Origin: Rhodeus uyekii
Taxonomy: Eukaryota > Chordata > Actinopteri > Cypriniformes > Acheilognathidae
NCBI GenBank assembly: GCA_037043235.1
Contig: JAWRVZ010000078.1
Location: 1,666,501-1,730,500, forward strand
Direction: 5' to 3'
Length of the DNA: 64,000 nucleotides
Shown here: positions 12,626 through 25,402 of the stretch, one piece after another
Layout of the letters: each line of letters opens with the position of its first letter
Position numbering within the stretch: position 1 is the first letter of the stretch
Notes under the pieces: generated by a model
Database searches by the model: none
What the model was told of the DNA's origin: nothing
What the model saw: the letters and a program-made list of their open reading frames with translations, nothing else
Made by a program: the position numbers and the translations under genes

Positions 12626-14110
12626 TTGCTTCCTGACCAAAAAACAGTCAGCCTAGAAATTATTAAAAGAAAAGAATGATGTGCTTATTCCATATACTAT
12701 GCTTTGTTATTCTGAATGTAAAAAGAATGCAATATTTACAAACAGTACAGAAAGTCCTCTTCTTCATTCAGATGTGGATGAATGTTTCCTCACAAACATT
12801 CCCGCAACAAATTCTCCACCATCACTCTGCATGTTGCTTCCATCACGTGGGATAATTGAAGCCGTCAGCTAATCATACGGGTAGAGAGGGTGGTCATCGC
12901 AGGATGAAAAATGACAATCTTGTGTTTGTCTGGTGCGATGCGAAGCGCAGTGCGTAGCTGGTAACTAGAGTCTGTATGTCCTTCACAGACCCTTTATTAT
13001 TTATGATGGAGTCTCTTTGAGCACTGACCAGTACTAATGCATAACCCCCTGTCCTTCTGCCTTATACCATCCCTTTGAAACCAAAGATTGAGGAGATGAG
13101 AGCCAGTAGTGACTGTGCGTATATGAGGGGGTAGAGGAATGCAAGTGTTTGCGTCCAGCAATCCACAGAAGTTATAATGTGATTTTCGTTTTTTTTTGCA
13201 AGGCATCCTTCCTCTCATATTTAAAGATGTGGAACAGAAGCTGAGGTTGCCGCTCTTCTAACAGGATGGAGTTCTGGAGCTTCAAAGCTCCAGACTTTCC
13301 CTGCAACCTTCATTTTGTGCTAAGACAGTTTGGAGGATGACCTTGCGTGGGGGGAGTTGGAGAGATGTGCCATGCTCGCGCTCCGATTGCTTGTGTTTAT
13401 GATGATGTCTATTGATGCTGCCGAGTGACCTGGGAGAGAACGAGATGACTGCTTATGATGAGATGAGGAATGAGATGAGAGACTCATGTGTAGATGCGGA
13501 AGTGAACGCGTAGGGAGGAAGTCTGAGACGGTAACATGCAATTGAGGTATACAATATTGTTTTTTCACATCAATGCATTTGTTTAGATGTTCCATTCAGA
13601 TAATAAAAAAACACACTGCCTTGCCTTCTTGTGTATTTTAGTAGGAGTAATAATTCACCTCATGTCTTTCGAAACCCCTGACGCACTTCTGTACAACACA
13701 AAAGGAGATATTTAGAAGGATGTTCATGCTGCTCTTTTCCATATATTGAGAGCAAATAATGAGCAAGTTATAGTGACTTAGATGACTCCTGCCCATCCAT
13801 GCAGCCTAGTATGGATAATAGGAAGGAGGGCAGCCATAGCCCTTAGGGTAAACAAAACAGAACCAATATAAATGTATTTCAGATATCATTAATGTTCTTA
13901 ATGACAGTAATGTAATGTAACAACATAAATCAAGATAAATCTGAGACAATCTGAGAGGAATATCAGAAAGCCATGTTCTGACTGTGGGTGAGAGGTGGAG
14001 CTGGGGATGGGGGAGGGTAATTAGATCCTGAGCGACAAAATAAAGCTGCTGCTGATAATACTGAGTGGACCATTTCTTTTTAGTAGAACTATTCATTTAA
14101 ATTGTTGGGC

Positions 14111-14512
14111 TCAAAGAAGTTTGGGGTTTGTGAGATTTTTTTAATATGTTTTTTTAAAGTTTCTTATACATCATTGATGCTACAGTACATAAGTGATTGT
14201 AAAGCTGAGTTTTCAGCATCATTACTCTAGGTTTCATTGTCACATGATCCTTTAAAAATCTTTAAAAATCCTTTAAAAATATGCTGATTTGGTTCTCAAG
14301 AAACAAAAAATCAATCTTTGAAACCTTGATACATTTCTTTGAATATAAAGGTCAAAATAACAGCATTCATTTTTAATAAAAACAATTTGTAATATATAAT
14401 TATGAGTGCCTTTTCTGTCCCTTTTGCTCAATTTAATTCATCCTTGGCGAATAAAAAAATAGAAAAAGAAACTTACAGCAAACTTTTGAATGGTAGTTTA
14501 CCTACTGTACAA
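14111..14512 (+). repeat. dispersed teleost repeat, copy C
   Basis: Runs from AAGTTTGGGG to AAACTTTTGAATGGTAG, so both ends are present and inversely related (AGTTTGG / CAAACTTT). It includes a local triplication of a CTTTAAAAATC motif near 14252-14280. The near-complete ends suggest a nonautonomous DNA transposon. Confidence 0.75.
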
Positions 14513-17500
14513 AAAGGCAGATTTTATTTTACTCGTCTTTGTATATAGACGCCTGTGAGAGATGTCGGCGTTAGGGGGAGGGATGGACACAAGTGTGGCT
14601 GTACAGCCTTAGGGTCAGTGGGCGATGTGCTGGCCATGACATGTCGGCATCTGGCGTGTTGCTAACACCATCCACAAAGCTCTTGCTGTCATCCCCACAG
14701 GCTCCTATAAACCCCCACTTGCATTTCTATGTAAATTCCATAAACACTGACAGAAATGACACGCTTCCAAGAAACGACAAACATGGAAAGTAATATTTTT
14801 GCTGAAGTAAGTAAATACAGACATTTTGAAGTTAAACTAAACTAAATTGCCCATGTTTTAAAAGGAACAACTTGGAAACAGAATTGGATCGTAATTAGAA
14901 GGAGAATACCAAACAACATTAGCAAAATATGTAATTTTGTTGCTTCTGATTTGCTAGTCTGCAAGCTGTGCCTTTTACACGACACAGACAAGCACGAGTG
15001 CTGCAGTAATGCAGATTATTCCCGAGAGTACAAGATGAATTAGCTTTTACTTCTAGGTACTAAGACTTTTACAGCTCTACAATGTGAAGGATTTTACTCT
15101 GAATTAAAAATAATGGAAAAGATGTCCCTCATTTTCTTTCCCCCGATTGTGAGCAAATAGCTATTAATATTCTTATTCACAAAAAAGTCACATGAGAGCC
15201 AAACAGAACACGTATAGAAAAAGAGAACAGGATGCACTCAGAGAGATGCCTCACAAAAACGGTGAAATAAGGAGAGACCTTACGCCGAAGACGGACAATG
15301 TTGGAGGTCAGAAGGCGGAATCCTATTTGCCACAAATATGCTTAAGGTAATTTAGGAAGAGCTCGGCATCAGTGAAAAGCATGGCGACCCTGGCATTTTT
15401 CTGTCTTCGCAAAATCAACACCCTGTCCTTTTTTTTTCAGGCCTTTCCTTTGCCTTTTTTATCCGTCCTTTCTCACAGATGGGTTCTGCGAGTTTCTATC
15501 ACTCTTTTAATAACATAAATGCCCTTTCTTCTGCCCCCTGCTTTAATTCTGTTTTCTTCTTTTCTCCCTTTTCTCTACTTTTGTCTTCACCTCGGTTTCT
15601 CCCCCTCTAGCGTTTTCAGCTACATTGATCCATCCCCATGTTTGTAGATTTTATATTTAATTTTTTTATCTTATATAAAAAATGCAGTTCTGAAGTAATT
15701 TTTCTGCTGTTGGGTATTGGAAGTTTCCTACTGTTGAGCTTTTGTTGAAAGAGCACCTTCCTGTTTCATTGAAAGATGCTTATATATTTATCTCATTATA
15801 TCTGTCAATGTCTGCAGCGAAATATTTTCATTACCTGACTTCTCTATATCAGTTCATCACACTACCATGTTCAGAATGGCATTATTTTTGCAGCATAAAG
15901 TATGTATACTGTGCATAGTGAACAAATCATCTGTATGCATAGATTACCAGGACCCTATGTTTGTCAAAATATGCAGTATACAGCAGTGCACAATGAAATA
16001 ACGTATCTCACAATTTAGTGCACTTGAGTCAAACTTTTTCCCCCATAAAACTTTTAGTCAATATTTATTTTCATGGTGGCAGATAACTGATAAATGCTTA
16101 TTATGAAATCATATGTAATTTTGTCTAAATAAAAAAAAATTAAACATGAAGAAAACTCAGGCATCACAACATTAAAAAGTACAGTATATGTATAACTGTA
16201 ATTTTAATTTAAGTGAAGATTATTACCAAAGCAATTTTTATGTAAAAATAGCAGATAGGAGCGTACACAATTAAATATCCAATTTTGGAACATATTAAAA
16301 AGCCTGTATGGTACCATATATTGTGCATCCCTATTTTTATATATGCTATACATGGATAGGCTCAAGGAAGTCACTACTGTATATCACTACTGTTTGACTA
16401 CGTTTATCATTACAGTACTATGATATATCAATACTTATTTACATCCAAAAATACGTGCAGTATTCTATTTAGTGTGTTCTGTGCCATATGCAGTAAGCAG
16501 CAGACCAATACTCCATTCCGCCTGTGTCTATTTCCCTGGTTTCAACTGCTGCATTAACAGAATCAATAACCCAACAATTTGAACACAATTGGTAAATTAT
16601 TGACAGGATTTACAATTGTGTTAAATGTGACCTGTAAGTCATGTGGTCAGGGCTTTAAATTTTAAACTGTCTGTAGCACCAATACAATCTATTGTCTTCC
16701 ATGGGTTTTCCACTTTGATTGATCCTGTGGTCAACAATTCATCAGCGGTGCTTAAAAATGAAAGTGTGTTATGTGCCCTAAGCAAAATTATGAATCAAAT
16801 CATAAGCTCAGTGCCAATACACTTTAATGTGTTTCAAAGAGGTCACTGCATCAGACTTAATGATTTGTATTTACAGTGGCTTCAATCTCAGTCATATTTT
16901 AGATTCGAATGGGGAAGATCAATACATCACTAAACATGTCTTTCAGTTGGATTGGTTGGATCAATAGATAATGCAGATAATGTCTTATACTCTATTTTGT
17001 TATAACGCTACACATTTATGGCCTGTTTCAGTTTATCATACCTTTTAGATGGCACAAAAGCAAGTGGTACACTTACCGTGCTCTTTGTAATTCAAATTGG
17101 TTTAACCGTGTGATAGTGAATGAGATGATAAATAGACGAAAGATCACAAAGCGGACACACACGTGTGGGTTGTTTAAGATCAGGTTTGGGGGTCTGTCGA
17201 TTTTGAATAGCCTGAAAGAGCATCTCTCACCATCACTGAAGTTATGACATAATGTATTTCCTTTGAAAGTGTTAAAGCCCCTCTTTTATGGAAGGAAAAA
17301 TTGATTCATAAATGTCTGCGGGGGCGAATGCCAACCCCTAACCGAGCCCTCGACAATGACTGTTTAATTCAGCCGTGTCGATTTAGTGTTGCCATCTGCA
17401 AGCGATTTGGCACTAAACGAGATGACAACAACATTGGCTTTTGTAATTTTGCAGGATCTGTCCTTGGCGGGGTGTGGGGGGTTTTCACTCGGCATTGAAA

Positions 17501-18362
17501 TGTAACAGATGAGATCAATTAATGCCATTTTGTAGCCTGGTAGACCCATTGCGCTGAACCCTTTCAACCTCACTGGATATTTACCCCTCAGGTGATCAGT
17601 GGAACTGAAGGCAGTTAATTCATTTGTTTATTTAAATTAGTTCATATGCTTTTGTTCAGTAAGGATACATTCAATAATTCAAAAGTAACAATAAAGACAT
17701 TTATAATGTCTTTTGATCTTTTGAAACAATCAAATCTGTGTGAGTCAAGTCATGACACATCTCAACAGCCATTTATTAGCATTGTTTATTAACAGTACAA
17801 CTTTAAGCTTTTAATTTAAAGTCTCAGGGTTCTCTGTGTCCTGAACACAAGTATTTTAATGATTCATAAAAGTTCAATAACTGTCTGGTCACTGGATATT
17901 TTGATTTGGAGAAAAGGATATTTCAGTAGTAATACAGTACACCACCAATATATTAGCGCTGTTTGTTTTTGCTTTTGAGATTTTGAACCCGTAAACACTG
18001 ATGAGTGATACTAGCCTTAACAACCAGGGGTGAGTTTTCCAAACATTGTTAACCAGCAGTGGACGCCAGTTCCATCACTACCAACATTTCCCAGAACCAT
18101 AGTTCCAACGAACAGTCGCAAACAGCATCGCAGATGTATGCGGTTGGAACCACAGCATCAAGTGCGCAAGGGAGTATGACAAATGAAGGAATCTGCGATG
18201 AATCAAACATCAAATAAAGCACAATGGCATGAAACAAAAACAGTGAAGTAGTCATTAGGTGTCATGTTCATGCCTCGAAAAGATTAACTAGCAGAAGTTA
18301 TTCCTCCTCCCCTTATGTGTTGAGTTGTTACCATTTTCCTTTGGTTTCTGGAAATAGTTAAT

Positions 18363-18640
18363 TGTCACAGTTGTGCATTGGTGGAGGAAGGCACGGAATA
18401 ACTGAAATAGTCTTTAATCGACAAAATTGATGTAGTCACAAGTATCGTGCAAAGCGTAAAACTTGCAAAAAGGAAGGGACCAGGACTGAGACACAACATT
18501 CCACAGACGTTGATGGACCAAGACTGAAGGAAAACACAGGCTTGATATACCCCGGGGTTGATTGATTGACGAGACAGGGGAGTGGAAAAACAGTGGGAGA
18601 GCATGGGAAGAACCAGGAAGTAAGAAACCCAAGAGCCCAA
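18363..18640 (-). mobile_element. degenerate LTR, distal copy of a pair
   Basis: Closely resembles 19360-19690 in the same orientation. Shared blocks are TGTCACAGTTGTG, GAAATAGTCTTTAATCGACA, CATTCCACAGACGT and GACCAAGACTGAAGGAAAAC. Read on the minus strand, the pattern (TTCCTGGTTC near the start, ATTAAAGAC near the end) resembles a fish LTR with a polyadenylation signal. It is truncated at its right side compared with the partner copy. Confidence 0.6.
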
Positions 18641-19359
18641 GAAACAGGAACCAGTCAGGGGGGGTCTCCAGGGTAACGCAAGAAGCTCAGGGGTCCAGAG
18701 CGGTGCAGCCTTCCATGGAGGCTCTGTGAGTTTTGGTGGTCCTGGAGGGTCTGCCTTCATTGCCCCACACATTAGCTAGTCCTTGGATAGAGGGCAGTCT
18801 ATCGTGGGCTCGGGAACTGGTAAGAGTTCGTTAGCAAACTCGGGCACATACAAGAGTTCATGTGTAGACTCAGGGGCCGCTCGGGACAGGGCTCAGACGT
18901 TAGAAGAAGCACAGAAGCGAGCTCTGGGACTAGAGGGAGCTCTGGCACTGACTCTGGGATGGGCAAGAGTTCTGACTTGGGGACTAAAGGGCATTCAGGA
19001 GTGGAATTAGGGGCTGGCTGGAGTCTTTCTGCTGTTGTGTGCGCATCCCTCTGGTGGGAACTCAGTTTGTATGCTCACTGGGGCTGTCAGGAGATTACGG
19101 AGTGCAGAAGACAACTGGAGTTTAGGGAGCGCAGGATCCGTCTCGTCTGTAACGCCAACTGTGTTTTCAGGGATTCGCAGCTGACTAGTATCCACTCCAC
19201 ATACTCTGTGAAATTGCCCGAGAACCATCCTTAGATCTAAAATGTCCTTGGCGTGGTCCAGGCTATGGTTCAGCTGTTCCATGCAGAGCGTTTTCACTGC
19301 TGCCATTTGTGGTCCCTCCATGCTGTGCTGCAGAATTATTTTATTGACAGTCTGTCATT
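18641..19359 (-). mobile_element. internal remnant between the LTR pair
   Basis: About 720 bp lying between two direct repeats. On the minus strand a 104-codon frame (19007-19321) starts about 40 bp after the upstream LTR, where a gag-like frame would be expected. The protein (MEGPQMAAVKTLCMEQLNH...) has no motif I recognise, and no reverse transcriptase, integrase or protease remains. Best read as an internally deleted, nonautonomous LTR element. Confidence 0.45.
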
Positions 19360-19690
19360 CTGTCACAGTTGTGTATGGGTGGAGGAAGGCATAGAATAAC
19401 TGAAATAGTCTTTAATCGACAAACTCAAAAGGACCCGCTTTAAATATACAAACAAAAGGGCACGTGTCATGCAAAACGTAATAAACCTGAAAACAGATAG
19501 GCACCAGGACTGAGAACAACATTCCACAGACGTCGACGGACCAAGACTGAAGGAAAACACAGGCTTGATATACCCCAGGATTGATGAGGGAACAAGACAC
19601 ATCTGGTGAGTGGAAACACACTAGGAGAGCACGGAAGGAACCAGGATGTAAACAGAGACACGACAGACATGTAATATTCGTTAGTTTCTC
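19360..19690 (-). mobile_element. degenerate LTR, proximal copy of a pair
   Basis: On the minus strand it begins near TGTCTGTCGTGTCTCTG and ends CACAACTGTGACA. It matches the 18363 copy over its right two thirds and the 22310 copy over the first 120 bp or so (TGTCTGTCGTGTCTCTGTT, TTCCTGGTTCC). It carries ATTAAAGAC as the probable polyadenylation region. Confidence 0.6.
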
Positions 19691-22309
19691 CAGCAATGCA
19701 TCTTAGTATGGTAGTTAATCAGTTAGTTACATCATTGTACAGGAAACACACCCCAGATTGACAATTTGTGTCTTTATTTCTCATAACTTTGAGAAACTTT
19801 ATAATGAATCTCACAAATCTCACTATAATCTCTTTCTGCAGAAAGTCTTGACGGTGTTGGAGCTATCAAAGCCGGTAAAGTTTTGACCTAAAGAATTACG
19901 TTAACACACTCCTAATCACCCTGCTTATAAAATATGACGCCCAATGAATATATATTGTGTAAAACTATACAGAAGTCTTTGTCTCACCCCTTTGTTGAGG
20001 AAGACTTTATAAGAAATAAAAAAGAAAACATGCAGTTGAACTCTGACCTGTTGGCGTCTCAGCCACTTTATCAGAGTTGGCACATCTAGACTCACTCGGT
20101 GAGGTTTTCTCCCTCTTGCTGTCGGACTGGGACTCTGTTGTGTTTAACCTACTATAGATGGGGCTCCACTGAGGAGATTACAAATGAGACTCTGTCTGAC
20201 CAGCTCACAGAAACACAACCTGTTATTGCCCGTCTCCTGCTGTGTAGGAGGATGGGTGAATGTTTCAAAATATGCTCAATTATCAATACCTTTATAAATT
20301 AGTGAGAGAGGCTGAGTATCCATAATGGTCCTCAGTGGTTTGATAAGTGGTTTCTTTGGGATGCCAAGAGTTGTACGTCTGTCAACCCTGAGAAACATGT
20401 ATGTGCATGCTTTTGGACTTGTTGTCTGCGAGTTTATCGAAACACCTCCAGGCTTTTAAACTCAAACAATAACTAGTACTAGCAGTTTGGCTGCTAGTAC
20501 ATGGCATTTAGTTTGGTTGAGGAAAGGTATACTTCCCTGGAAAATTCTCCTCAGCTAAAGTGTGTATCAGTATTGTAGACGTAAGATATCCTCAGCGCTT
20601 GAAGGGTAATCCACTTAAGGTGCTGGCTGTTTTAATAAACAGGTCATAAGAACAATGGGATTGGGTAATGGGAGTGAATCGCTGTTGATAATCCCTAGAC
20701 ACCCCATCACTCCTCCTTCGGCTTTTTAATTTTGTTGTATGGAGGGGAAGAAAAAAACACTCCGCAACCCCCTTGAGATGAGGGGTCTGTACATTTATTC
20801 ATTATTGATCCCCCTCTTTCACATCCCATTCAACTAAAATGTGTTAACTTTACTATTATTTGCAAAGGGATCAAGCGTTCCCCACTCAACCAATGAAAGA
20901 CACTGGTTCAATAGGCCACACTTTGCTTTGCTTTACTTATATGCGCGATATATTATTCACAACTCGCCAAGTTACACCAAAGCATCAATGCGTAACGGAA
21001 GCATTATTTATATATGATATTGTCATGTGCTCTGTCAATGCGATGCTCCTCATCAATTATGCAGCAGAGCGACTCCTTTGATTAGACGCAGAATCGGCTT
21101 TGTTTTTCATTTTTGATATTGAGCTCGTGAACATATGATAATGCAGTCTGACACAGGAGATTTTCCTCTGATGTTTGTCATTTGCCAAACTTTGAGACAA
21201 ACACGTCGTAGCAGCATCATTAGTTCTGTCGCTCATCTGGAACATCAAATACGGGACAAAAGAGCCCTGTGATAATATGGGATCATCCCACAATTACAAA
21301 AACAATGGTAATAATGCAAAACTTTGTTTGCGTCCTCTTTTTTGCTTTATTAATCTTTTAATATATATTTATGAAGGATCATGTGACACTGAAAACTGGA
21401 GTAATGATGCTGAAAATCATAAATAAATTACTTAATTTAATAAATAAATGTATTATAAATTACTTATTACTAATTACTTAAATTGAATAAATTACTTTTT
21501 AAAATGATATTATGTTATTTTAAATTATAAATAACATTTCACAATATTACAGTTTTTTTATTGTATTTTACAGTATGTTACCCAAACTTTTAAACAGCAT
21601 TTTACGTATAAATTAATATGAAAACATAGCATGAAATTGGTAACATACAGTCTGTTGTGTTTGATTGATTAATTGAAAATCATAGTACTCAAAGAACAAG
21701 CTTAACACAAGAACGTCGTTAAACAGTCCAAATTACATCATTTATGTTATGAGTTATGATACATATATTATTGACTTCACTTCTCTTGCTCAATTTTCCT
21801 CGCAGACAAGATTTATGTTTTTGCAGGCGTTGTGAGGAAACCAGAACTAACAAATCATAAGCTTGTGGTGTATATGAGCACACATCAGAACGACTGACCG
21901 CTAACCAAACAACAGTGGGTTTAAGCGTTCTTCAGGTGAGCGGTCATCAGCGGATGTTTTTCATAAGTGTGCTGGTTAGCTTGATTACAAACACTTTTAT
22001 TAGGTTTGATCAGTGTGTGTTTGTGTGTGTATGTAAGATTAGGGCCTGGGAGGCAGGTCTTTACCCTCCAGTGATCTCTGGAATAATGAGAATATGTTAC
22101 CATGGTGATTTTCAGAGAAGCCTCTGTAAGTGAAGAACCATTTAAAATCAGTTGCTTTGTTTTTCTTTGGCCATCACTACCTTCCTGTTCCTAGTTATTA
22201 AATGTACAAGAACTACATGGACTCAGTACCTGTTAAAAATATAGTAATGACATAAGTTACAGCAAGCTTGTTTTGTCAGTATTAGTTTCAATCTATTCTG
22301 TTGCCATGG
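19691..22309. other. intron 1 DNA between LTR copies
   Basis: Intron sequence with a dispersed repeat copy on the minus strand at about 21340-21600. The stretch 20990-21290 is repeat-poor and of balanced composition (possible regulatory DNA). No exon signal is seen. Confidence 0.55.
21340..21600 (-). repeat. dispersed teleost repeat, copy D
   Basis: Reverse-orientation copy: GAAGGATCATGTGACACTG, GGAGTAATGATGCTGAAAA and CCCAAACTTTTAAAC are complements of the family signature. It has an AT-rich expansion in the middle. Confidence 0.7.
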
Positions 22310-22635
22310 TCTTGTGGTGCAGGATGAAGATGAGGAAGCATGGATAAAACTAAAACCTTTAATAATGAAAACTCAAAATACACTTTTAAACTACAACAAA
22401 AATGGAAGACTAGAAAGAACAACGCATAAAGTAGACATTACATTGACGCTACATAGACCAACAAAGACCGAAAGAAACACAGGGAATATATACACAAGGG
22501 CTGATGAGGGAACAAGACACAGCTGACAAAACTAATGAGGTGACTAATGACAAGATAGGTGAGTGGAAAAACACTGGGAGAAAACGGGAGGAACCAGGAA
22601 GTGAACAGAGACACGACAGACACGTAACATTTGTG
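22310..22635 (-). mobile_element. solo-LTR-like element
   Basis: On the minus strand it starts TGTTACGTGTCTGTCGTG and shares TTCCTGGTTCCTCC and TTTTTCCACTCACC with the LTR pair at 18.4-19.7 kb, then has its own middle and a TTATTAAAGG polyadenylation-like segment before ATGCTTCCTCATCTTCATC. No partner copy or internal region flanks it, so it is probably a solo LTR of a related family. Confidence 0.6.
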
Positions 22636-23518
22636 TTTCATGGTAGAGCTTTTGAAAGAAGGGCAGTAATGGAAAAAAGAGTACTATATATAAGTAGAAA
22701 AAGCAATAGGTTGGATTTGAGTAGAATCTGGCCCTGACCATGAACCAAAGGCAGTGAACCACAAAAATAGATGACTAGGAGACACTCTTTTCAAAGCAGC
22801 ATTAACCACCCTAGACCTTGCCTGATCATTTTCCGACTGGTTAAATAAATTTGATGGCATGACATGAGCTCTATGAGTTAATTATACATGATAACATATT
22901 TGAATGGTGCTTTATTCAAGTCAGTGTGATGAACTTTGAACACTGATACCAGCTCTATAACATTACTGAAAGAGGATCATAGCCAGACAGGTTTAAGGAG
23001 CTATTATTTGTAAATAAAATAAATAATATTTAAAAAAAGATTAAATACTGTCTTCAAAAAAGGTAGCCTGATATAGGAGCTGAGCAAAGTCTTTGAGTAA
23101 ATTAAAGCAAATTATGCTGTATATATAGGCCTTGAATACACACAGTTGAAAATTATAGTAGTCATTTAGTTTTTATTCAAATTACTTGTTTTTAAGGCCG
23201 CTTTTGGAATATGTTTTAGTGTGTACTTCCTTATTGATATCTATGTCAAGCTCTATCGACACATCTGTAACATTCTGTCAGTTATCACAAAAATACTCAA
23301 TCATTCAAGAGTTAGGGGTCTGTATGAATTTTTTAAATATTTGTTTACACTTTATTTGAAGGTGTTCGTGTACAGAGTATTTATATATTTTAAGTACTGA
23401 GTAATAAAATGAACAACATGTACTTACTATATGGTTAAAGTTAAGATTAGGGATTACCAAATGTTTTTGTCTATTATGCAATATAGTGAAAACTATAATA
23501 TTATGAAATATTATTATG

Positions 23519-23561
<43 letters not shown>

Positions 23562-23860
23562 ACAGATCAGCACAGAACTCAAACATGTAAATGGAAGTGT
23601 GGTTTGAGTCACAGAATTAAGAATACACTATGAAATGTGTGTAACAGTGCTGATGTTTGTTTAGCAGAGAATGCATGGTGTGCAGACTCTTTTATTGGTA
23701 AAACGCTTTACAGCAGCAGTTACAGAGCACCCTACTGAGGGCTTACTGCCATCACAGCATGAGACCGCCTCTGAGTGTTTGTATATGTGGTTATGAGAGG
23801 GGAAAATGGAGGAATTTATTGAAAAGGATTTTATTCTTTAAGAATGGACAAATAAGTCTT

Positions 23861-23864
<4 letters not shown>
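22636..23864. other. intron 1, last part before exon 2
   Basis: AT-rich intron with a (TG)n microsatellite at 23523-23560. Nothing else is recognised. Confidence 0.6.
23523..23560. repeat. (TG)19 microsatellite
   Basis: Perfect TG array about 340 bp upstream of coding exon 2. Confidence 0.95.

Positions 23865-23896
<32 letters not shown>
23865..23896 (+). promoter_or_regulatory. pou6f2: (TC)n array serving as polypyrimidine tract and acceptor of exon 2
   Basis: A perfect TC microsatellite of about 30 bp runs directly into the AG that precedes coding exon 2. The splice acceptor pyrimidine tract is therefore itself a length-variable microsatellite. A plausible branch point must lie just upstream (around AAGTCTTATC or AATGGACAAATAAG). 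Confidence 0.85.
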
Positions 23897-23994
23897 GTGG
23901 TCGAGTTGGTTCAGTTCAGTCTGATGCCAGCAGCAGTCCCACAGAACTAGGTCTTATGGGTCAATCTCACCCCACGTACCCTGTAGGACCACAG
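23897..23994 (+). CDS. pou6f2: pou6f2 coding exon 2 (linker)
   Basis: Short 98-nt exon lying between an acceptor AG that directly ends a (TC)n array and a GTGAGA donor at 23995. It takes up the phase-1 G of exon 1 to make Gly54 and runs in frame to Gln86, finishing HPTYPVGPQ, which aligns with the HPPFPVGPQ end of the equivalent vertebrate POU6F2 segment. The remainder is a Ser/Gly/Gln-rich linker (GGRVGSVQSDASSSPTELG) with low similarity to mammals, as expected for a disordered N-terminal region. It ends in phase 0, matching exon 3. It was too short and too frame-dependent to show as an ORF; it was found by following the splice phase. The call rests on exact phase compatibility plus the conserved VGPQ end. 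Confidence 0.85.
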
Positions 23995-25379
23995 GTGAGA
24001 ACACGCACTTTTCCCTCTCATATCATTTCGTTAACATCAACATGAAATGGCATTCACAACCCATTTTGCATCTAAAAGGTGACATCCATTGCTAACCGAT
24101 TTGATCATGAAAAGGGATTGTATTATACTCTAGATTGGAGTCAGACTGAATACAAGTTGGGAAAATTTGGCTAGCATTGTCCAGAAGATAATCCTCAACA
24201 CTGAACTTTCCAACTAAATAAAAGTAGCATATCTACTAACTTAATGTTTTTAACTTAACGCTCATATATATATCTTAAGTCTTTGAATATCTAATAAATA
24301 TGTAATCCCATAACCTCACTAACTTGACAAAAGCACCATAAAAGTATCATAAAGGTTTTTAAAAGAAGTCCACATTTCTGATGCACTAAGACATATGATG
24401 TCATTCAGTGATAATCTTTTTTTCTATTGAGTTGGTGTGTTATATTTCAGGGCTCAACTCAACCAATTCAGGTTTAGGTTCAGAGTCAGAATCAAACCAA
24501 CTGATTAAAAAGAATGTTCACAAATCGAACGCACTTTGACATGTTCATCAGAAAAGTAACAACAAATAACACCTTAACTTTTAATCTGCTTCTCACACAT
24601 ATCTATCAAATGGCTTCTGAAAATGTATAGATTGTGCACAAGTCATATAGACAACTTTTATGATGTTTTTGTGTCTTTGTTGATACTTTTAATACCTAAT
24701 TGATAATTAATTGATGCTTATTAATTGAATGCTTAACTAATTGAAAACAACTCTTCACAATTTTTTAAGAATAAAAAAAGATTTAAAAAAATGTAGGAAA
24801 AAATAAAAGATGCATTTTGAAGACTTTATGATGACTTCAGGGAGCATACCATTCAACCCAACACCTAACCAGAATCCCAATAAAACAAATAGACACAAAC
24901 ATACTCACAGAAAATCAACTGTGGTCTTTTTTAGGATGAGTAGAACAAACAATCTCTTTCAAAAGATGGAGAATGATCATTGTCTGTTGCCATATCTAGC
25001 TATACACACCACCGCAATGTCTAAGCCCTTGTCTTCTCATTCCCCTGAGCTCTGCCTTAATAGATGAACCCTGTCAGGACAGTCCCACAGAAACAAACAC
25101 TTTTCAGCCACACTGCTCTCTCTCTGTGCCATGGCCAATTCCCTTGTTTCTGGATCAATATGTTTTGATGGATTCTCACTCTAGAGACGGATATTGTGTG
25201 CACTGCCATTACGGAACTGGATCAGTAAGAGGGCAGTTAGCCCTACATGGGTCCGACTCTTTCCTGTGCCTCTGGCTTCATTCGCACACTATGCTATCAG
25301 TCTGATTACGAGTAATCTTTCAGCATTTCCTCCGCTGAGCCGCTCCCTCCGTTCTTCTTATTAGAAAGAGGGATGAGAT

Positions 25380-25402
25380 GGGGGGGGGGGGGGGGGGGGG
25401 GG
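25380..25402. repeat. G23 homopolymer
   Basis: The longest mononucleotide G run in the window; homopolymer length in an assembly is unreliable. Confidence 0.95.

Larger units (their letters stand above)
5401..18362. other. pou6f2 intron 1, left part
   Basis: Noncoding intron sequence. It holds microsatellites (5889-5935, 9287-9362, 9896-9912, 10198-10223, 10702-10728), dispersed repeat copies at about 12366-12625 and 14111-14512, and a repeat-poor candidate regulatory segment at about 11560-11770. Between these I see ordinary AT-rich sequence with no exons: ORFs such as the 96-codon one at 16643-16933 carry no recognisable domain. Confidence 0.75.

Noticed and set aside
16643..16933. 96-codon frame in intron 1
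   Set aside because: No motif, no splice-site framing and no flanking gene signals; likely chance.
18365..18772. 135-codon minus-strand frame
   Set aside because: It runs through the distal LTR copy and into internal DNA; no retroelement or host domain is visible.
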